DNA from: Leucobacter chromiireducens subsp. chromiireducens
GTDB lineage: Bacteria > Actinomycetota > Actinomycetes > Actinomycetales > Microbacteriaceae
NCBI RefSeq assembly: GCF_016758255.1
Contig: NZ_QYAD01000003.1
Span: 62,001 to 126,000 of the forward strand
Length of the DNA stretch: 64,000 nt
Direction of reading: 5' to 3'
A program made the translations under genes and the position numbers. A model generated the notes under the pieces. It saw nothing but the letters and a program-made list of their open reading frames with translations, searched no databases and was not told the DNA's origin. Shown here one piece after another: positions 52,207 to 60,954 of this stretch (position 1 is its first letter; every line of letters begins with the position of its first letter).

Positions 52207-52250
52207 GTTGACGAGGGTCAACTAATCCCCTATAGTTGACCCTCGTCAAC
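52207..52250 (+). promoter_or_regulatory. Promoter inside a double MarR-type operator
   Basis: Two GTTGAC-GAGG/CCTC-GTCAAC palindromes (52207-52222 and 52235-52250) form a larger perfect 17-base inverted repeat with a 10-base spacer. TTGACG at 52208-52213 and TATAGT at 52231-52236, 17 bases apart, are a good -35/-10 pair. Repressor bound to either site would cover the promoter. The MarR gene two positions downstream is the obvious regulator. Confidence 0.8.
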
Positions 52251-52330
52251 AATTTGCGCCGTCGGCGGTCCCCTCGAGGTTCGACCGCCCCGCTGCGCCC
52301 ATCACCCGTCGCGAAGGATCCCGCACCCGA

Positions 52331-54034
52331 ATGACCTCAGCCGCTCCAACCGCTCCCGCTGCCGCGCTGCTCTCCGGCCGCGCGAAGCGCCTTGCCCTCA
52401 CCGGGCTCTTCCTCAGCATGTTCGTCTCAATGCTTGCGATGAACGTGGTCGGCACGTCGATGCCGATCATCATCGCCGACATCGGCGGCACGCAGGCCGC
52501 CTTCACCTGGGTGGTCACCGCGACCATGCTCGCGAGCGCGATCTCAACACCCATCTGGGGCAAGCTCGCCGACCTCACGAGCAAGAAGGTGCTGCTGCAG
52601 CTCGCGCTGATCGTCTTCACGCTCGGTTCGGCGCTCGCCGGCACCGCGCAGGAGCCGTCCTGGCTGATCGCGTTCCGTGTGCTGCAGGGCATCGGCGCGG
52701 GCGGCCTCGGCGTGCTCGGCCAGATTGTGCTCGCCGAGATCGTCAGCCCACTGGAGCGCGGCAAGTACATGGGCATCATGGGCGCCGTCATGGCAGTCGC
52801 CACCGTGGGCGGCCCACTGCTCGGTGGCCTGATCACCGACACGATCGGCTGGCGCTGGAACTTCTACGTCGCCGCCCCGATCGCGATCATCGCAATCGTC
52901 ATGCTGCAGCGCACCCTCCACTTGCAGACCATTAAACGCAAGATCAAGATCGACTACCTTGGGGCGATCCTCATCTCGACAGGCTTCTCGGCGTTGCTTA
53001 TTTGGGTGACGCTCGGCGGTTCGAGCTTTGACTGGTGGTCGTGGCAGACCGCAGCGATGGTGGGCGGCGGCCTCATTCTGCTCGTCCTCGCTGTGATCGT
53101 CGAGATCCGCGCGGAAGAGCCCCTCATCCCGCTCACCCTCTTCGCTAACCGCACCTTCACGCTGTCCGTCATCGCGAGCGTCGCCGTCGGTCTCGCCATG
53201 TTCGGCACCGCGGTGTTCCTTGGCCAGTACATGCAGCTCGCACGCGGCCGCTCCGTGATCGAGGCAAGTCTCCTCACGCTCCCCATGATGGGCGGCGTGC
53301 TGATTTCCTCCACGATCGTCGGCCAGATCATCACGCGGACGGGCAAGTGGAAGCGGTACATGGTGGCGGGCGGCATCGCCCTCTTCGCAGGTCTCCTCAT
53401 GATGGGCCAGCTGCGCTACGACACGTCGTACTGGTACGTGGGCGTCTCGATGTTTGTCATGGGCGCCGGCGTCGGCATGACGATGCAGAATCTCGTGCTC
53501 GTGGTGCAGAACACGGTCGCACCGACCCAGATGGGCGTCGCCAGCTCGGCGGTCACCTTCTTCCGCACGATCGGCGGCACCGCGGGCATGTCCGCGATGG
53601 GCGCGATGCTTGCGCACCAGGTGACCAGCTACATCACGGAGGGCCTGCAGAAGCTGAGCCCCGCGGACCTCGCGGGCGCCGAGTCGCTCTCGAGCGGCGT
53701 GCTCCCCAAGGTGTCCGAGCTGCCTCTGCCGGTGCGCCTCGTCGTCGAGTCCGCCTACGGACACGGGATCGGCAACATCTTCTTTGCTGCGGCACCCATC
53801 GCGCTCATCGCACTCATCGCCATCATCCTGCTGCCGAACATTCCGCTCAGCTCAAAGAGCAACGCGGAGAAGATCGCCGAGATGCGCGCCGAGGGCGACG
53901 GTGCGACGGGCGATATTGAGCAGCCGCGTGCCGCTGACGCGGTGACGGTCCCCACGGATGCGACGGGGCCGATCGCCCTGCCCACCCGCCACGGTCGGGT
54001 GTCCGGTTCGAGCCCTGACGGCACGGCGAGCTAG
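52331..54034 (+). CDS. MFS drug efflux transporter, DHA2 (14-TMS) family
   Basis: A 567-residue proton-coupled exporter of the EmrB/QacA type. About fourteen membrane helices; TSMPIIIADIGGTQAAFTWVVTA at the start, GLGVLGQIVLAEI and PLLGGLITDTIGWRWNFYV (antiporter motif region) are visible. A polar tail of ~60 residues ends the protein. The substrate is unknown but co-transcription with a MarR regulator behind a MarR-type operator suggests induction by a toxic compound. ATG 52331; the MarR gene starts 11 bases after the stop. Confidence 0.9.
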   Translation: MTSAAPTAPAAALLSGRAKRLALTGLFLSMFVSMLAMNVVGTSMPIIIADIGGTQAAFTWVVTATMLASAISTPIWGKLADLTSKKVLLQLALIVFTLGSALAGTAQEPSWLIAFRVLQGIGAGGLGVLGQIVLAEIVSPLERGKYMGIMGAVMAVATVGGPLLGGLITDTIGWRWNFYVAAPIAIIAIVMLQRTLHLQTIKRKIKIDYLGAILISTGFSALLIWVTLGGSSFDWWSWQTAAMVGGGLILLVLAVIVEIRAEEPLIPLTLFANRTFTLSVIASVAVGLAMFGTAVFLGQYMQLARGRSVIEASLLTLPMMGGVLISSTIVGQIITRTGKWKRYMVAGGIALFAGLLMMGQLRYDTSYWYVGVSMFVMGAGVGMTMQNLVLVVQNTVAPTQMGVASSAVTFFRTIGGTAGMSAMGAMLAHQVTSYITEGLQKLSPADLAGAESLSSGVLPKVSELPLPVRLVVESAYGHGIGNIFFAAAPIALIALIAIILLPNIPLSSKSNAEKIAEMRAEGDGATGDIEQPRAADAVTVPTDATGPIALPTRHGRVSGSSPDGTAS

Positions 54035-54045
54035 GGTTATTCATC

Positions 54046-54636
54046 ATGAAGGATCGCACGCTGCCGTCCGCTCACCCCACCGGGCCGGCGGGCGGCAGCG
54101 CCGACACTATCGCGGACATCATCGCCGAGTTCTCGGAGGTGATCGCCTTCGCACGGAGCCGCTGGGCCCGCTACGCGGAGGACGTTCACCCAGACCTCCG
54201 CGGGGTCGGTTTGATCGTGCTGCAGCTGGTGTTGCGCAAGGGCCCACTCACGGTGACCGGCATCAGTCAGATGCTCGATATGGACAAGGCCGTGGTGAGC
54301 CGGCAGATCTCCAAGCTGCGTGAACTGAACCTCGTTGAGGCGGAGCCCGCGCCCGAGGATCGTCGTGTCGTGCTCCTCACGGGGAGTGCACACGCGCAGG
54401 AGCTCATCGACGCGATCCGCGAGAAATGGGCAGACGCCTACCACGAGCGCTTCAGCGGGTGGACGGACGCCGACCTGGAGCAACTGCGCGCAAATCTCCA
54501 CAGGTTCAATGCCTCGGCGGACCACACCGTGGCGCGCGACACACCCTCCGGGCGCTGCTCCCGCGGTGAGACCCCTGAGGCACCCGCGGGCTCTGAGGCC
54601 GCCGCAGGAAGTGCCCCGGGAACGTCCGCGGCCTAA
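54046..54636 (+). CDS. MarR-family transcriptional repressor
   Basis: A 196-residue winged-helix regulator. The DNA-binding region is LTVTGISQMLDMDKAVVSRQ followed by ISKLRELNLVEAEPAPEDRRVVLL, with the wing Asp-Arg pair. Residues after ~160 are a low-complexity Ala/Gly/Pro tail. It is likely to repress its own operon through the palindromes at 52207-52250 and to be released by the efflux substrate. Confidence 0.9.
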   Translation: MKDRTLPSAHPTGPAGGSADTIADIIAEFSEVIAFARSRWARYAEDVHPDLRGVGLIVLQLVLRKGPLTVTGISQMLDMDKAVVSRQISKLRELNLVEAEPAPEDRRVVLLTGSAHAQELIDAIREKWADAYHERFSGWTDADLEQLRANLHRFNASADHTVARDTPSGRCSRGETPEAPAGSEAAAGSAPGTSAA

Positions 54637-54645
54637 CCGCTCACG

Positions 54646-54680
54646 CGAGCCGGGGACGCGGTGACCGCGTCCCCGGCTCG
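54646..54680. terminator. Strong bidirectional terminator hairpin
   Basis: Perfect 16-base arms (54646-54661 and 54665-54680) with a TGA loop, between the MarR gene (+) and phnE (-), both of which end here. Confidence 0.8.
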
Positions 54681-54690
54681 ATCGCACGCG

Positions 54691-55545
54691 CTACTGCAGC
54701 CGCTTTCGGATCCACGCCGAGGCGAGATCGACGAGCACGATCACCACGAGGATGATGATGAGGTAGGTCATCATCTCGTCGAACTGGAACGTCTTGATCG
54801 ACTTGTTGATCAAGAGGCCGATGCCACCGGCGCCCACGAGCCCGAGCACGAGCGACGAGCGCACATTCACGTCGAAGCGGTAGAGCAGCAGACCGGTCAG
54901 CTGCGGCAGCACGCTGGGGATCGTCGCGTTCGCGACCACCTGCCACCGGCTCGCGCCGGCGGTGCGGAGCGCCTGCTCAGGGCCCGGATCGATGTCTTCC
55001 ATCGCCTCGGACCAGAGCTTGCCCATCACGCCCGTGTTGTGCGCGATGAGCGCGAGCACACCGGCGAACGGGCCGAGCCCCACGGCAGTCACGAAGATCA
55101 GCGCGAACACGATGTCGGGCACCGCGCGGAAGAATGACAGGATGCCTCGCGCTACCTGGTAGACGAAGCCGTTGGGCGTCGTTGTGCGGGCACCGAACAC
55201 GGCGAGGAGCAGCGCGAGCGGGATCGACACCGTGGTGCCGAGAAGGCCCACCCAGAGCGTGGTGAGCGCGCCCTCGAGGCCGGCCTTCACGACATCGGGG
55301 CTGAGATCCGGCGGGATCGCCTCGGCGAGGAAGTTCGCCATGCCCTGCGCGCCGGTGACGAGCTTCTCGGGCCGGAAGTCGGTGGCCTGGAACGCGAGCA
55401 AGTGCAGCAGCACGAGCACGACGATGATGACGCTCCACGAGCCCGCGCGATACGGCACGCGGGGGTCACGGGGAACGCCGAGTGCGCGCGGCGCGCCGCC
55501 GTGAGACGGTGCGGGGGTTGGCTCGCGGGTCAGGGTGTCGGTCAT
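54691..55545 (-). CDS. phnE: Phosphonate ABC transporter permease
   Basis: A 284-residue permease with about six membrane helices and the coupling motif EDIDPGPEQALRTAGASRWQV. Forms the channel for phosphonate uptake with phnC and phnD. I chose ATG 55545, as GAGGAG lies six bases ahead; it follows phnC by 17 bases. Last gene of the phnD-phnC-phnE operon. Confidence 0.9.
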   Translation of the reverse strand: MTDTLTREPTPAPSHGGAPRALGVPRDPRVPYRAGSWSVIIVVLVLLHLLAFQATDFRPEKLVTGAQGMANFLAEAIPPDLSPDVVKAGLEGALTTLWVGLLGTTVSIPLALLLAVFGARTTTPNGFVYQVARGILSFFRAVPDIVFALIFVTAVGLGPFAGVLALIAHNTGVMGKLWSEAMEDIDPGPEQALRTAGASRWQVVANATIPSVLPQLTGLLLYRFDVNVRSSLVLGLVGAGGIGLLINKSIKTFQFDEMMTYLIIILVVIVLVDLASAWIRKRLQ

Positions 55546-55562
55546 GGATGGCTCCTCAGGGA

Positions 55563-56390
55563 TCACAGATAGAGGGACGCCAGCTCAGCGTCGTCGATGT
55601 CGGCGGTGGGGGCATCAAAGACGAGCTTGCCGCCGCGCAGGCCGATCACGCGGTCAGCGTAAGAGCGCGCAAGGTGCGGCTGGTGCAGCACAGCGGCCAC
55701 GCCCAGCCCCTCGTTCGCCGCGAGGTCGTGCAGGAGCTGCATCACGTCGTCCGCGGCTTTCGGGTCGAGCGCGGAAACCGGCTCGTCGGCGAGGATCATG
55801 CGGGGGCGCTGGCAGAGCGCACGCGCAATCGCCACGCGCTGCTGCTGCCCGCCCGAGAGGCTCCCCGCGCGGTCGTGCGCCCGATCGGCGAGGCCCACCC
55901 GGTCGAGGCAGGCCATGGCCTCCTCTTTCAGCTCGCGCCCGAAGAGGGGCGGGAGCGAACGCCATCCCGGCAGGCGGGCGAAGCCGCCCGCGCAGACGTT
56001 CTGCAGCACCGAGCGGCGCTGCACGAGGTGGATCTTCTGGAACACGGTGGCGGCGGTGCGGCGCGCCTCAGCGCGACGCTGACTACTCGCCTCGGTGAGG
56101 CGAACCCCGGCGATCGTGATGTCGCCAGAGTCCGCCTCGATCAGGCCGTTCACCGCGCGCAGGGTGGTCGACTTGCCGGAGCCGTTCGCTCCGAGGAAGG
56201 CAACCACTTCGCCCGCGTGCACGCGCATGCTCATGTCCTGCAGCACGACGCGATCTCCGAAGCTCTTGGAGATGGCCCGGACGTCGAGCAGCACCTCCCG
56301 CTCCTCGGCCGCGGCCGCTCCCCCGTGAGCGGGGAGCGCGGTGACGCGCCCCGCCTCGGCGGAATCCCTGTGTGCGGTGACGGCGCTCAT
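55563..56390 (-). CDS. phnC: Phosphonate ABC transporter ATPase
   Basis: A 275-residue ATPase with Walker A GANGSGKST, signature LSGGQQQRVAIARAL and Walker B ILADEPVSALDP, preceded by a ~35-residue leader. The N-terminal part of the ATPase contains QRRSVLQNVCAG as in PhnC. Its ATG overlaps the phnD stop by one base. Confidence 0.9.
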   Translation of the reverse strand: MSAVTAHRDSAEAGRVTALPAHGGAAAAEEREVLLDVRAISKSFGDRVVLQDMSMRVHAGEVVAFLGANGSGKSTTLRAVNGLIEADSGDITIAGVRLTEASSQRRAEARRTAATVFQKIHLVQRRSVLQNVCAGGFARLPGWRSLPPLFGRELKEEAMACLDRVGLADRAHDRAGSLSGGQQQRVAIARALCQRPRMILADEPVSALDPKAADDVMQLLHDLAANEGLGVAAVLHQPHLARSYADRVIGLRGGKLVFDAPTADIDDAELASLYL

Positions 56391-57298
56391 TAGACGTCCG
56401 CCTCGGTGAGGCCCATGGTCTTCGCGAGATCGAAGAGGGGCTGGTAGTCCTGCTTCGTGGTGGGGATCAGCGGCCCGGCGGGGTCAACGCCGAGGAAGCC
56501 GGACACCTCTGCAACATCTTCAGCGTCGAGGCTGAGGAGCGCATCGGACACCGCGTCCTTGAACTCCTGCGGCAGGTTGCCGCGCACGGTGATCGGGTCG
56601 TTGGGGATCGGATCCGACTCCCAGATCTGGCGGAACTGGCTCGCGTCGAAGGTGCCCTCGGCCGTTGCCGTTGCCAGGGTCTGCGAGTTGATCTGCGCCG
56701 CGTCGACGGTGCCGTTCACGAGTGCGAGGAGTGCCTCGGGGTGGCCGCCCGCGTAGTCGGCGGTGACCTCGTCGGCGATCCCCGCGTCGGTGATGGCCGA
56801 CATGGGCAGCGCATCACCCGAGGTGGAGCCGGGGCTCCCGAGGGCGAGGGTGTGGCCCGGCAGATCCTCGAGCTTCTGGATCTTCGAGTCCTTCGGCACC
56901 CAGATGCCGCCCGTGTAGGTGGTGGGGTTGCCCTCGGCATCGCCGAAGGACGCGAGCGGCTCAGCGGCGGCGCGCTCGTTCGCGAACACGAAGCCGAGCG
57001 GGCCAAATTGGGCGATCTCGAGCTGGTCGTTCTCCATCGCGAGCACCTCGGCGGCGTAGTCCTCGGTGATCGACACCTCGACCTCGCAATCGAGCTTCTC
57101 GGAGAGCGCCTTCGCGAGCACCTGGTAGGCGGGCTCCAGACGCTCGGGGTCCTCGTAGGGCAGGATGCCGAAACGGATCTTACCGTCGGGGCAGCTCGCC
57201 GAGGCGGCAGCGGTGTCCTCGCCGGCGGGCGCGCATGCGGCGAGGCCCAGGGTGAGGGCGGCCAGCGCGGTGGCGGCGAGGGCAGCGTTCTTCTTCAC
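56390..57298 (-). CDS. phnD: Phosphonate-binding lipoprotein
   Basis: A 302-residue solute-binding protein with a lipoprotein signal (LAAC lipobox near residue 21) and the PhnD opening RFGILPYEDPERLEPAYQVL, plus the GSPGSTSGDALP loop that contacts the phosphonate. It is anchored outside the membrane and delivers ligand to the transporter. Start GTG 57298 with AAGGAGA directly upstream. First gene of the transport operon, 74 bases after the FAD oxidoreductase. Confidence 0.92.
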   Translation of the reverse strand: MKKNAALAATALAALTLGLAACAPAGEDTAAASASCPDGKIRFGILPYEDPERLEPAYQVLAKALSEKLDCEVEVSITEDYAAEVLAMENDQLEIAQFGPLGFVFANERAAAEPLASFGDAEGNPTTYTGGIWVPKDSKIQKLEDLPGHTLALGSPGSTSGDALPMSAITDAGIADEVTADYAGGHPEALLALVNGTVDAAQINSQTLATATAEGTFDASQFRQIWESDPIPNDPITVRGNLPQEFKDAVSDALLSLDAEDVAEVSGFLGVDPAGPLIPTTKQDYQPLFDLAKTMGLTEADV

Positions 57299-57372
57299 GA
57301 TTCTCCTTGGGTGGGTACTGCGGTGAGTGGGTGTGTAGTTCGGAACAGCAGGTCGATGGAAATTGGGATCCG

Positions 57373-58512
57373 CTACCGCGACAGTGCGGCGATCGTGCGT
57401 GCGCCAAGCCCGAGGCCCACGGTCATGCCGACACCGGTGGTCAGCGTGACGATCGAGACGCCGGGCACAGGGGTCTCCTGGCAAATGTCACCGAGCTCGC
57501 TCGTGGCATACAGTCCCTGCCAGCGCTCGAGCACCTCGAGCCGCGGCGTGCCAAGGAGGGTCGCCACCTCATCGAGCAGGATCTGCGACCAGCGCTCGTC
57601 AAGGAACGGTGGCGCCGCGTCGTGGCTGGCGTGGGAGTCGCCGACGAGCAGCGTGCCGTCGGCCTGCTGCGTGAACATGACGTTCGCAGTGATCTCGGCA
57701 AACTCGGGCCGCTGCGCGAACAGCTCCGCCCGGAGCGCATCGGCAGCCGAGCCCGCGAAGCGGCCGTAGCGCAGCATTGACGTGCCGGTGAGCACGGCCG
57801 GGCCGAGCCCCATCGGGCGGGGCGGGCGCACGCGCGCCATCTGCAGCGCGCACTCGCGCACGCCGGCCGCGGTGGCGATCTCGGGGAAGAGCCGTCCGAG
57901 CAGGTGTCCGGTCGCGACGATAATGTGATCGGCCTCGACACGGCCGCGATTCGTCTCGACGACACCGGTATGGACAGCATGCACGGTCGTTGCGAAGCGC
58001 ACCTCGCCGCGCTCGTGGCCATTGACCCAGGCCGCAATCCGGGCGACCGCGGTGCGCGGATCGGCGGTCACATCGTCGGTGAGGAGCAGGCCGGCCCGCA
58101 CGGCGCCGGCCGCGGAGCTGCCCTCCTCAAGGTGCAGCGTCGCGGCGGTCTCGCCGCCCGTGAGGAGGCGCGCGCCGGCGGGGGCGCGCTCGGCGACGAG
58201 CTCCTCAAGCACGGCCTGCTCCGCCGCAGAGCGCGCAACGGCAAGCGTGCCCGAGCGGCGGGCCGTCACCCCGGCGCGCTCCGCGAGGCTCAACCAGATC
58301 GGCAGGCTCTCTGCGGCAAGCTCGCCAAGCTCCCCGTACTGCACCGAGGCGCACACGTGACCGAAGTTCCGTACGCTCGCGGTGACCGCGGCAGCGTCCT
58401 GTTCGAGCACGGTGACGCGGTAGCCGGCGTCAAGCGCGGCCACGGCGTGAGCGAGGCCGATGATGCCCGCACCGACGATGGTGATGCGGGGGGCGGGGGT
58501 CTGCGATGTCAT
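57373..58512 (-). CDS. FAD-dependent oxidoreductase, TIGR03364-like, aminophosphonate-linked
   Basis: A 379-residue DAO-type flavoenzyme with VGAGIIGLAHAVAA (FAD binding), a SVRNFGHVCAS active-site segment and a C-terminal TTGVGMTVGLGLG. These match the family found beside phosphonatase-like hydrolases, proposed to deaminate or demethylate a modified 2-aminoethylphosphonate. The hydrolase partner is at 59491. AGGA lies nine bases before the ATG. The exact substrate is not known from sequence. Confidence 0.82.
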   Translation of the reverse strand: MTSQTPAPRITIVGAGIIGLAHAVAALDAGYRVTVLEQDAAAVTASVRNFGHVCASVQYGELGELAAESLPIWLSLAERAGVTARRSGTLAVARSAAEQAVLEELVAERAPAGARLLTGGETAATLHLEEGSSAAGAVRAGLLLTDDVTADPRTAVARIAAWVNGHERGEVRFATTVHAVHTGVVETNRGRVEADHIIVATGHLLGRLFPEIATAAGVRECALQMARVRPPRPMGLGPAVLTGTSMLRYGRFAGSAADALRAELFAQRPEFAEITANVMFTQQADGTLLVGDSHASHDAAPPFLDERWSQILLDEVATLLGTPRLEVLERWQGLYATSELGDICQETPVPGVSIVTLTTGVGMTVGLGLGARTIAALSR

Positions 58513-58536
58513 GCTTCGATCCTGAACCGCAGAAAG

Positions 58537-58551
58537 TAGTCAACACAACTT
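58537..58551. promoter_or_regulatory. Candidate GntR operator 1
   Basis: TAGTCAACACAACTT, 25 bases upstream of the FAD oxidoreductase start. It matches operator 2 at 13 of 15 positions and has the symmetrical core T-x-GT-x4-AC-x-A. Confidence 0.5.
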
Positions 58552-58648
58552 TTTGCGCCGGTGTTCGCCGAGCGTTCATTGCGAGCGCGGTATCGGCCCG
58601 GAACCTTCACAATTCGTTCATGTGGCCGTCACCCGCGAACCGCTGCGC

Positions 58649-58670
58649 TAGTCATGACAACTTGTAGTCT
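58649..58670 (+). promoter_or_regulatory. Candidate GntR operator 2 and leaderless -10 of the regulator
   Basis: TAGTCATGACAACTT at 58649-58663 is followed directly by TAGTCT at 58665-58670, a likely -10 six bases before the GntR ATG. Binding here would block the regulator's own promoter. Confidence 0.5.
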
Positions 58671-58676
58671 TTCGAC

Positions 58677-59459
58677 ATGACATCCACCGCTCCCCTTCAC
58701 GTGCAGCTGTACGAGGAGATGATTCGCCGCATCCGCACCGGCGCCTGGCAGCAGGGCGACAAGGTGCCGAGCGAGAAATCTCTCATCGCCGAGTTTGGCA
58801 CCTCGCGTGGTCCGGTGCGCCAGGCTCTCGCCGCGCTGCGCGCCGAGGGCATGATCGTGGGCGGGCGGGGTACCCCGCCCCGCGTGCAGCGCACCGCCCC
58901 CGTGCAGTCCTTCGACACGTTCATGTCGTTCACCGAGTGGGCGCGCGATCTCGGGTACACCCCCGGCCAGCGCGTCATTGAGGCGAGCCGCCGCCCTGCA
59001 ACCGAGCGCATCGCCACCGAGCTGAGGATCGCACCGGATTCCCCCATCGTGGAGATCATTCGCGTGCGCTCGCTCGATGGCAAGCCCGCCATGCTCGAGC
59101 GCTCGCTGTACCCCTACGAGATCGGGCGACACCTACTCTCGGCCGACCTCGACGGCGGATCGATCTACCAGGCGCTCGCGGCGGCGGGCGTGGTGCCCGT
59201 ACGCGCGCGGCACGTTATCGACGCGATCGCCGCCCATCCGCTGGAGGTGGAGCAGTTGGGCGTCGCCCCCGGCTGCCCGCTGCTGCGCGTACGCCGTGTT
59301 GCCACGAACGAGTTCGGCGCGATCATCGAGACCGCCGACGATCGCTACCTCCCGTCAATGACCAACTTCGCCGTCGAGAACAGCGCGGAGCACCGGATCC
59401 CGCTCACTCGGCAGGCCGTTACCGCGGCACCGATCGCCGAGCCGACCGCCGCGCACTGA
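58677..59459 (+). CDS. GntR-family regulator with UTRA domain
   Basis: A 260-residue regulator. The N-terminal winged helix reads LYEEMIRRIRTGAWQQGDKV and SEKSLIAEFGTSRGPVRQAL; the C-terminal UTRA-type effector domain (~90-240) has LDGKPAMLERSLYP and LLRVRRVATNEFGAIIE. In this position it should sense an aminophosphonate or its breakdown product and control both divergent units. Divergent from the FAD oxidoreductase; the hydrolase follows 31 bases later. Confidence 0.9.
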   Translation: MTSTAPLHVQLYEEMIRRIRTGAWQQGDKVPSEKSLIAEFGTSRGPVRQALAALRAEGMIVGGRGTPPRVQRTAPVQSFDTFMSFTEWARDLGYTPGQRVIEASRRPATERIATELRIAPDSPIVEIIRVRSLDGKPAMLERSLYPYEIGRHLLSADLDGGSIYQALAAAGVVPVRARHVIDAIAAHPLEVEQLGVAPGCPLLRVRRVATNEFGAIIETADDRYLPSMTNFAVENSAEHRIPLTRQAVTAAPIAEPTAAH

Positions 59460-59490
59460 GTTTCCCCACCCACGTTTCAGGAGCACCCCA

Positions 59491-60231
59491 ATGATCACCC
59501 TTGCAGTATTCGATATGGCCGGAACGACGATTGACGACGGCGGGGAGGTGTACCGCGCACTCGAGGACGCGGTGATCGAGACCGGCGCCACCGTCGCCAC
59601 CGCAGATCTGCAGACCTGGATGGGTACAGAGAAGCGCGCAGCCATCACCGCGCTCATGGAGCTCGGCGGCGGCGATCCCACGCTTCCCGGTGTGGTCGAC
59701 CGCGCATTTGAGCGCTTCCAGACGATCCTCGCTGAGCGCTACGCGGCCGCACCGCCCACAGCGATCGCCGGTGTTCCCGAGGCGATCGCTGAGCTGCGCG
59801 CCGGTGGCGTGCGCGTGGCCCTCACCACGGGGTTCTCGCGCGACGTAGCGACCGCCATCCTCGATCGCCTCGGGTGGCAGGTGGCGCCCGAGGCGGACGC
59901 GGTCAGCGCCCCCACGGCTCCCGTTCTCCCCGCAGGAAGTGCCGACGCGGTGGTCGTCGACGCGCTCGTGTGCGGCGACGAGGTGCTCGCCGGCCGCCCG
60001 GCGCCGTACATGATCCACTGGGCCATGGAGCGCACGGGCACCCTCGACGTGCGCACCGTACTCGTCGCGGGCGATACCGCGGTGGACGTGCAGGCCGGGG
60101 CCAACTCAGGCGCCGCGCACGCGATTGGCGTACTCACCGGCAAGCTCGAGCGCGGCGACTTCCCCGCGGCTGCGACAGCGGTGCTGAGCGGGGTTGCTGA
60201 GATCCCCGCGTACCTCGCCGCGCAGCGCTAA
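59491..60231 (+). CDS. Phosphonatase-like HAD hydrolase (TIGR03351-like)
   Basis: A 246-residue HAD enzyme with FDMAGTTIDD (nucleophile Asp8 and the AGTT form typical of phosphonoacetaldehyde hydrolase relatives), TTGFSRDVA (motif II) and VLVAGDTAVDVQAGANSG (motif IV). It should cleave the C-P bond of an aldehyde phosphonate made by the oxidoreductase. CAGGAGC lies seven bases before the ATG. Classical phnX is longer in the cap region; its partner phnW is not in this window. Confidence 0.85.
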   Translation: MITLAVFDMAGTTIDDGGEVYRALEDAVIETGATVATADLQTWMGTEKRAAITALMELGGGDPTLPGVVDRAFERFQTILAERYAAAPPTAIAGVPEAIAELRAGGVRVALTTGFSRDVATAILDRLGWQVAPEADAVSAPTAPVLPAGSADAVVVDALVCGDEVLAGRPAPYMIHWAMERTGTLDVRTVLVAGDTAVDVQAGANSGAAHAIGVLTGKLERGDFPAAATAVLSGVAEIPAYLAAQR

Positions 60232-60250
60232 ACGCGGCGCAGCACCGCGT
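60232..60250. terminator. Small hairpin between convergent genes
   Basis: ACGCGG/CCGCGT with a seven-base loop, directly after the hydrolase stop and before the end of the convergent gene. Weak. Confidence 0.3.
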
Positions 60251-60258
60251 GCCGGGCG

Positions 60259-60954
60259 CTAAACGAGGCTCGGCACGCGATGCTCCGCGCGCAACTGCGC
60301 GGACACCAGGATCGGCAGGTGATCCGACAGGCCCCGGCCCAGCGTGGACACGCTCGAGATGTCGAGACCGGCGGAGGTTGCAAAGTCAAAGTGCCCGCGG
60401 AACATCTTGTAGCGGGTGTAGGTGCGCTTGTCGCTCAGGCTGAGCTCGTAGCCGTGATCGCGCATCTCGGTGTCGAGACGGCCTTTGAACACCGGATAGT
60501 TGTAGTCGCCGACCATGAGCGCCGGGAGGCCCGGGCCGAGGTCGCGCAGCTCGCCCAGCGCCGCGTGGATCTGGTGTCGACGCAGCGAGTTGAGCGCGGT
60601 CAGCGGGGCCGCGTGGAATGACGCCACCACGAGGTCTCGGCTCGTCTCACGGTCGTGCAGGCGTGCGCCCAGCAGGCGCTCGTGTGCGGGCGCGAGCAGC
60701 CGGTCGTGAAGCGACTTCTTCAGCTGGAAGGTGTGCGCCGAGCGGGTCTCGAAGCGGTCGCCGCGCACGTACATGGCGAGCCCGAGCCGGTTGCGCTCGG
60801 TGGCGTGCACGAGCCGCAGTTCGCCGAGTTCGGCGGGAAGCGCGACGGCCTCAGCTTCCTGCAGGCAGAGCACATCGATCTCGTGGTCTGCGGCGAGCGC
60901 GGCGATCTCGGTGACCGCGCGGTTCTTCCGCAGGTTGTAGCTGATGACCTTCAT
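60259..60954 (-). CDS. Endonuclease/exonuclease/phosphatase-family protein
   Basis: A 231-residue protein of the DNase I-like fold: SYNLRKNRA, LCLQEAEA (metal Glu), SFHAAPL (catalytic His), MVGDYNYP (Asp/Asn) and the final LSDHLPILV (Asp-His). All catalytic positions are present. Substrates in the family range from DNA to phosphoesters and lipids, so the role is open; there is no signal peptide, thus it acts in the cytosol. GGGGAAAGG precedes the ATG. Confidence 0.83.
   Translation of the reverse strand: MKVISYNLRKNRAVTEIAALAADHEIDVLCLQEAEAVALPAELGELRLVHATERNRLGLAMYVRGDRFETRSAHTFQLKKSLHDRLLAPAHERLLGARLHDRETSRDLVVASFHAAPLTALNSLRRHQIHAALGELRDLGPGLPALMVGDYNYPVFKGRLDTEMRDHGYELSLSDKRTYTRYKMFRGHFDFATSAGLDISSVSTLGRGLSDHLPILVSAQLRAEHRVPSLV

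Noticed and set aside
51967-52221. N-terminal extension of the DUF559-type protein to a 390-residue form
   Set aside because: The extension translates a palindromic repeat that also occurs at 50937 in non-coding sequence, and the protein fold begins at ATG 51966.
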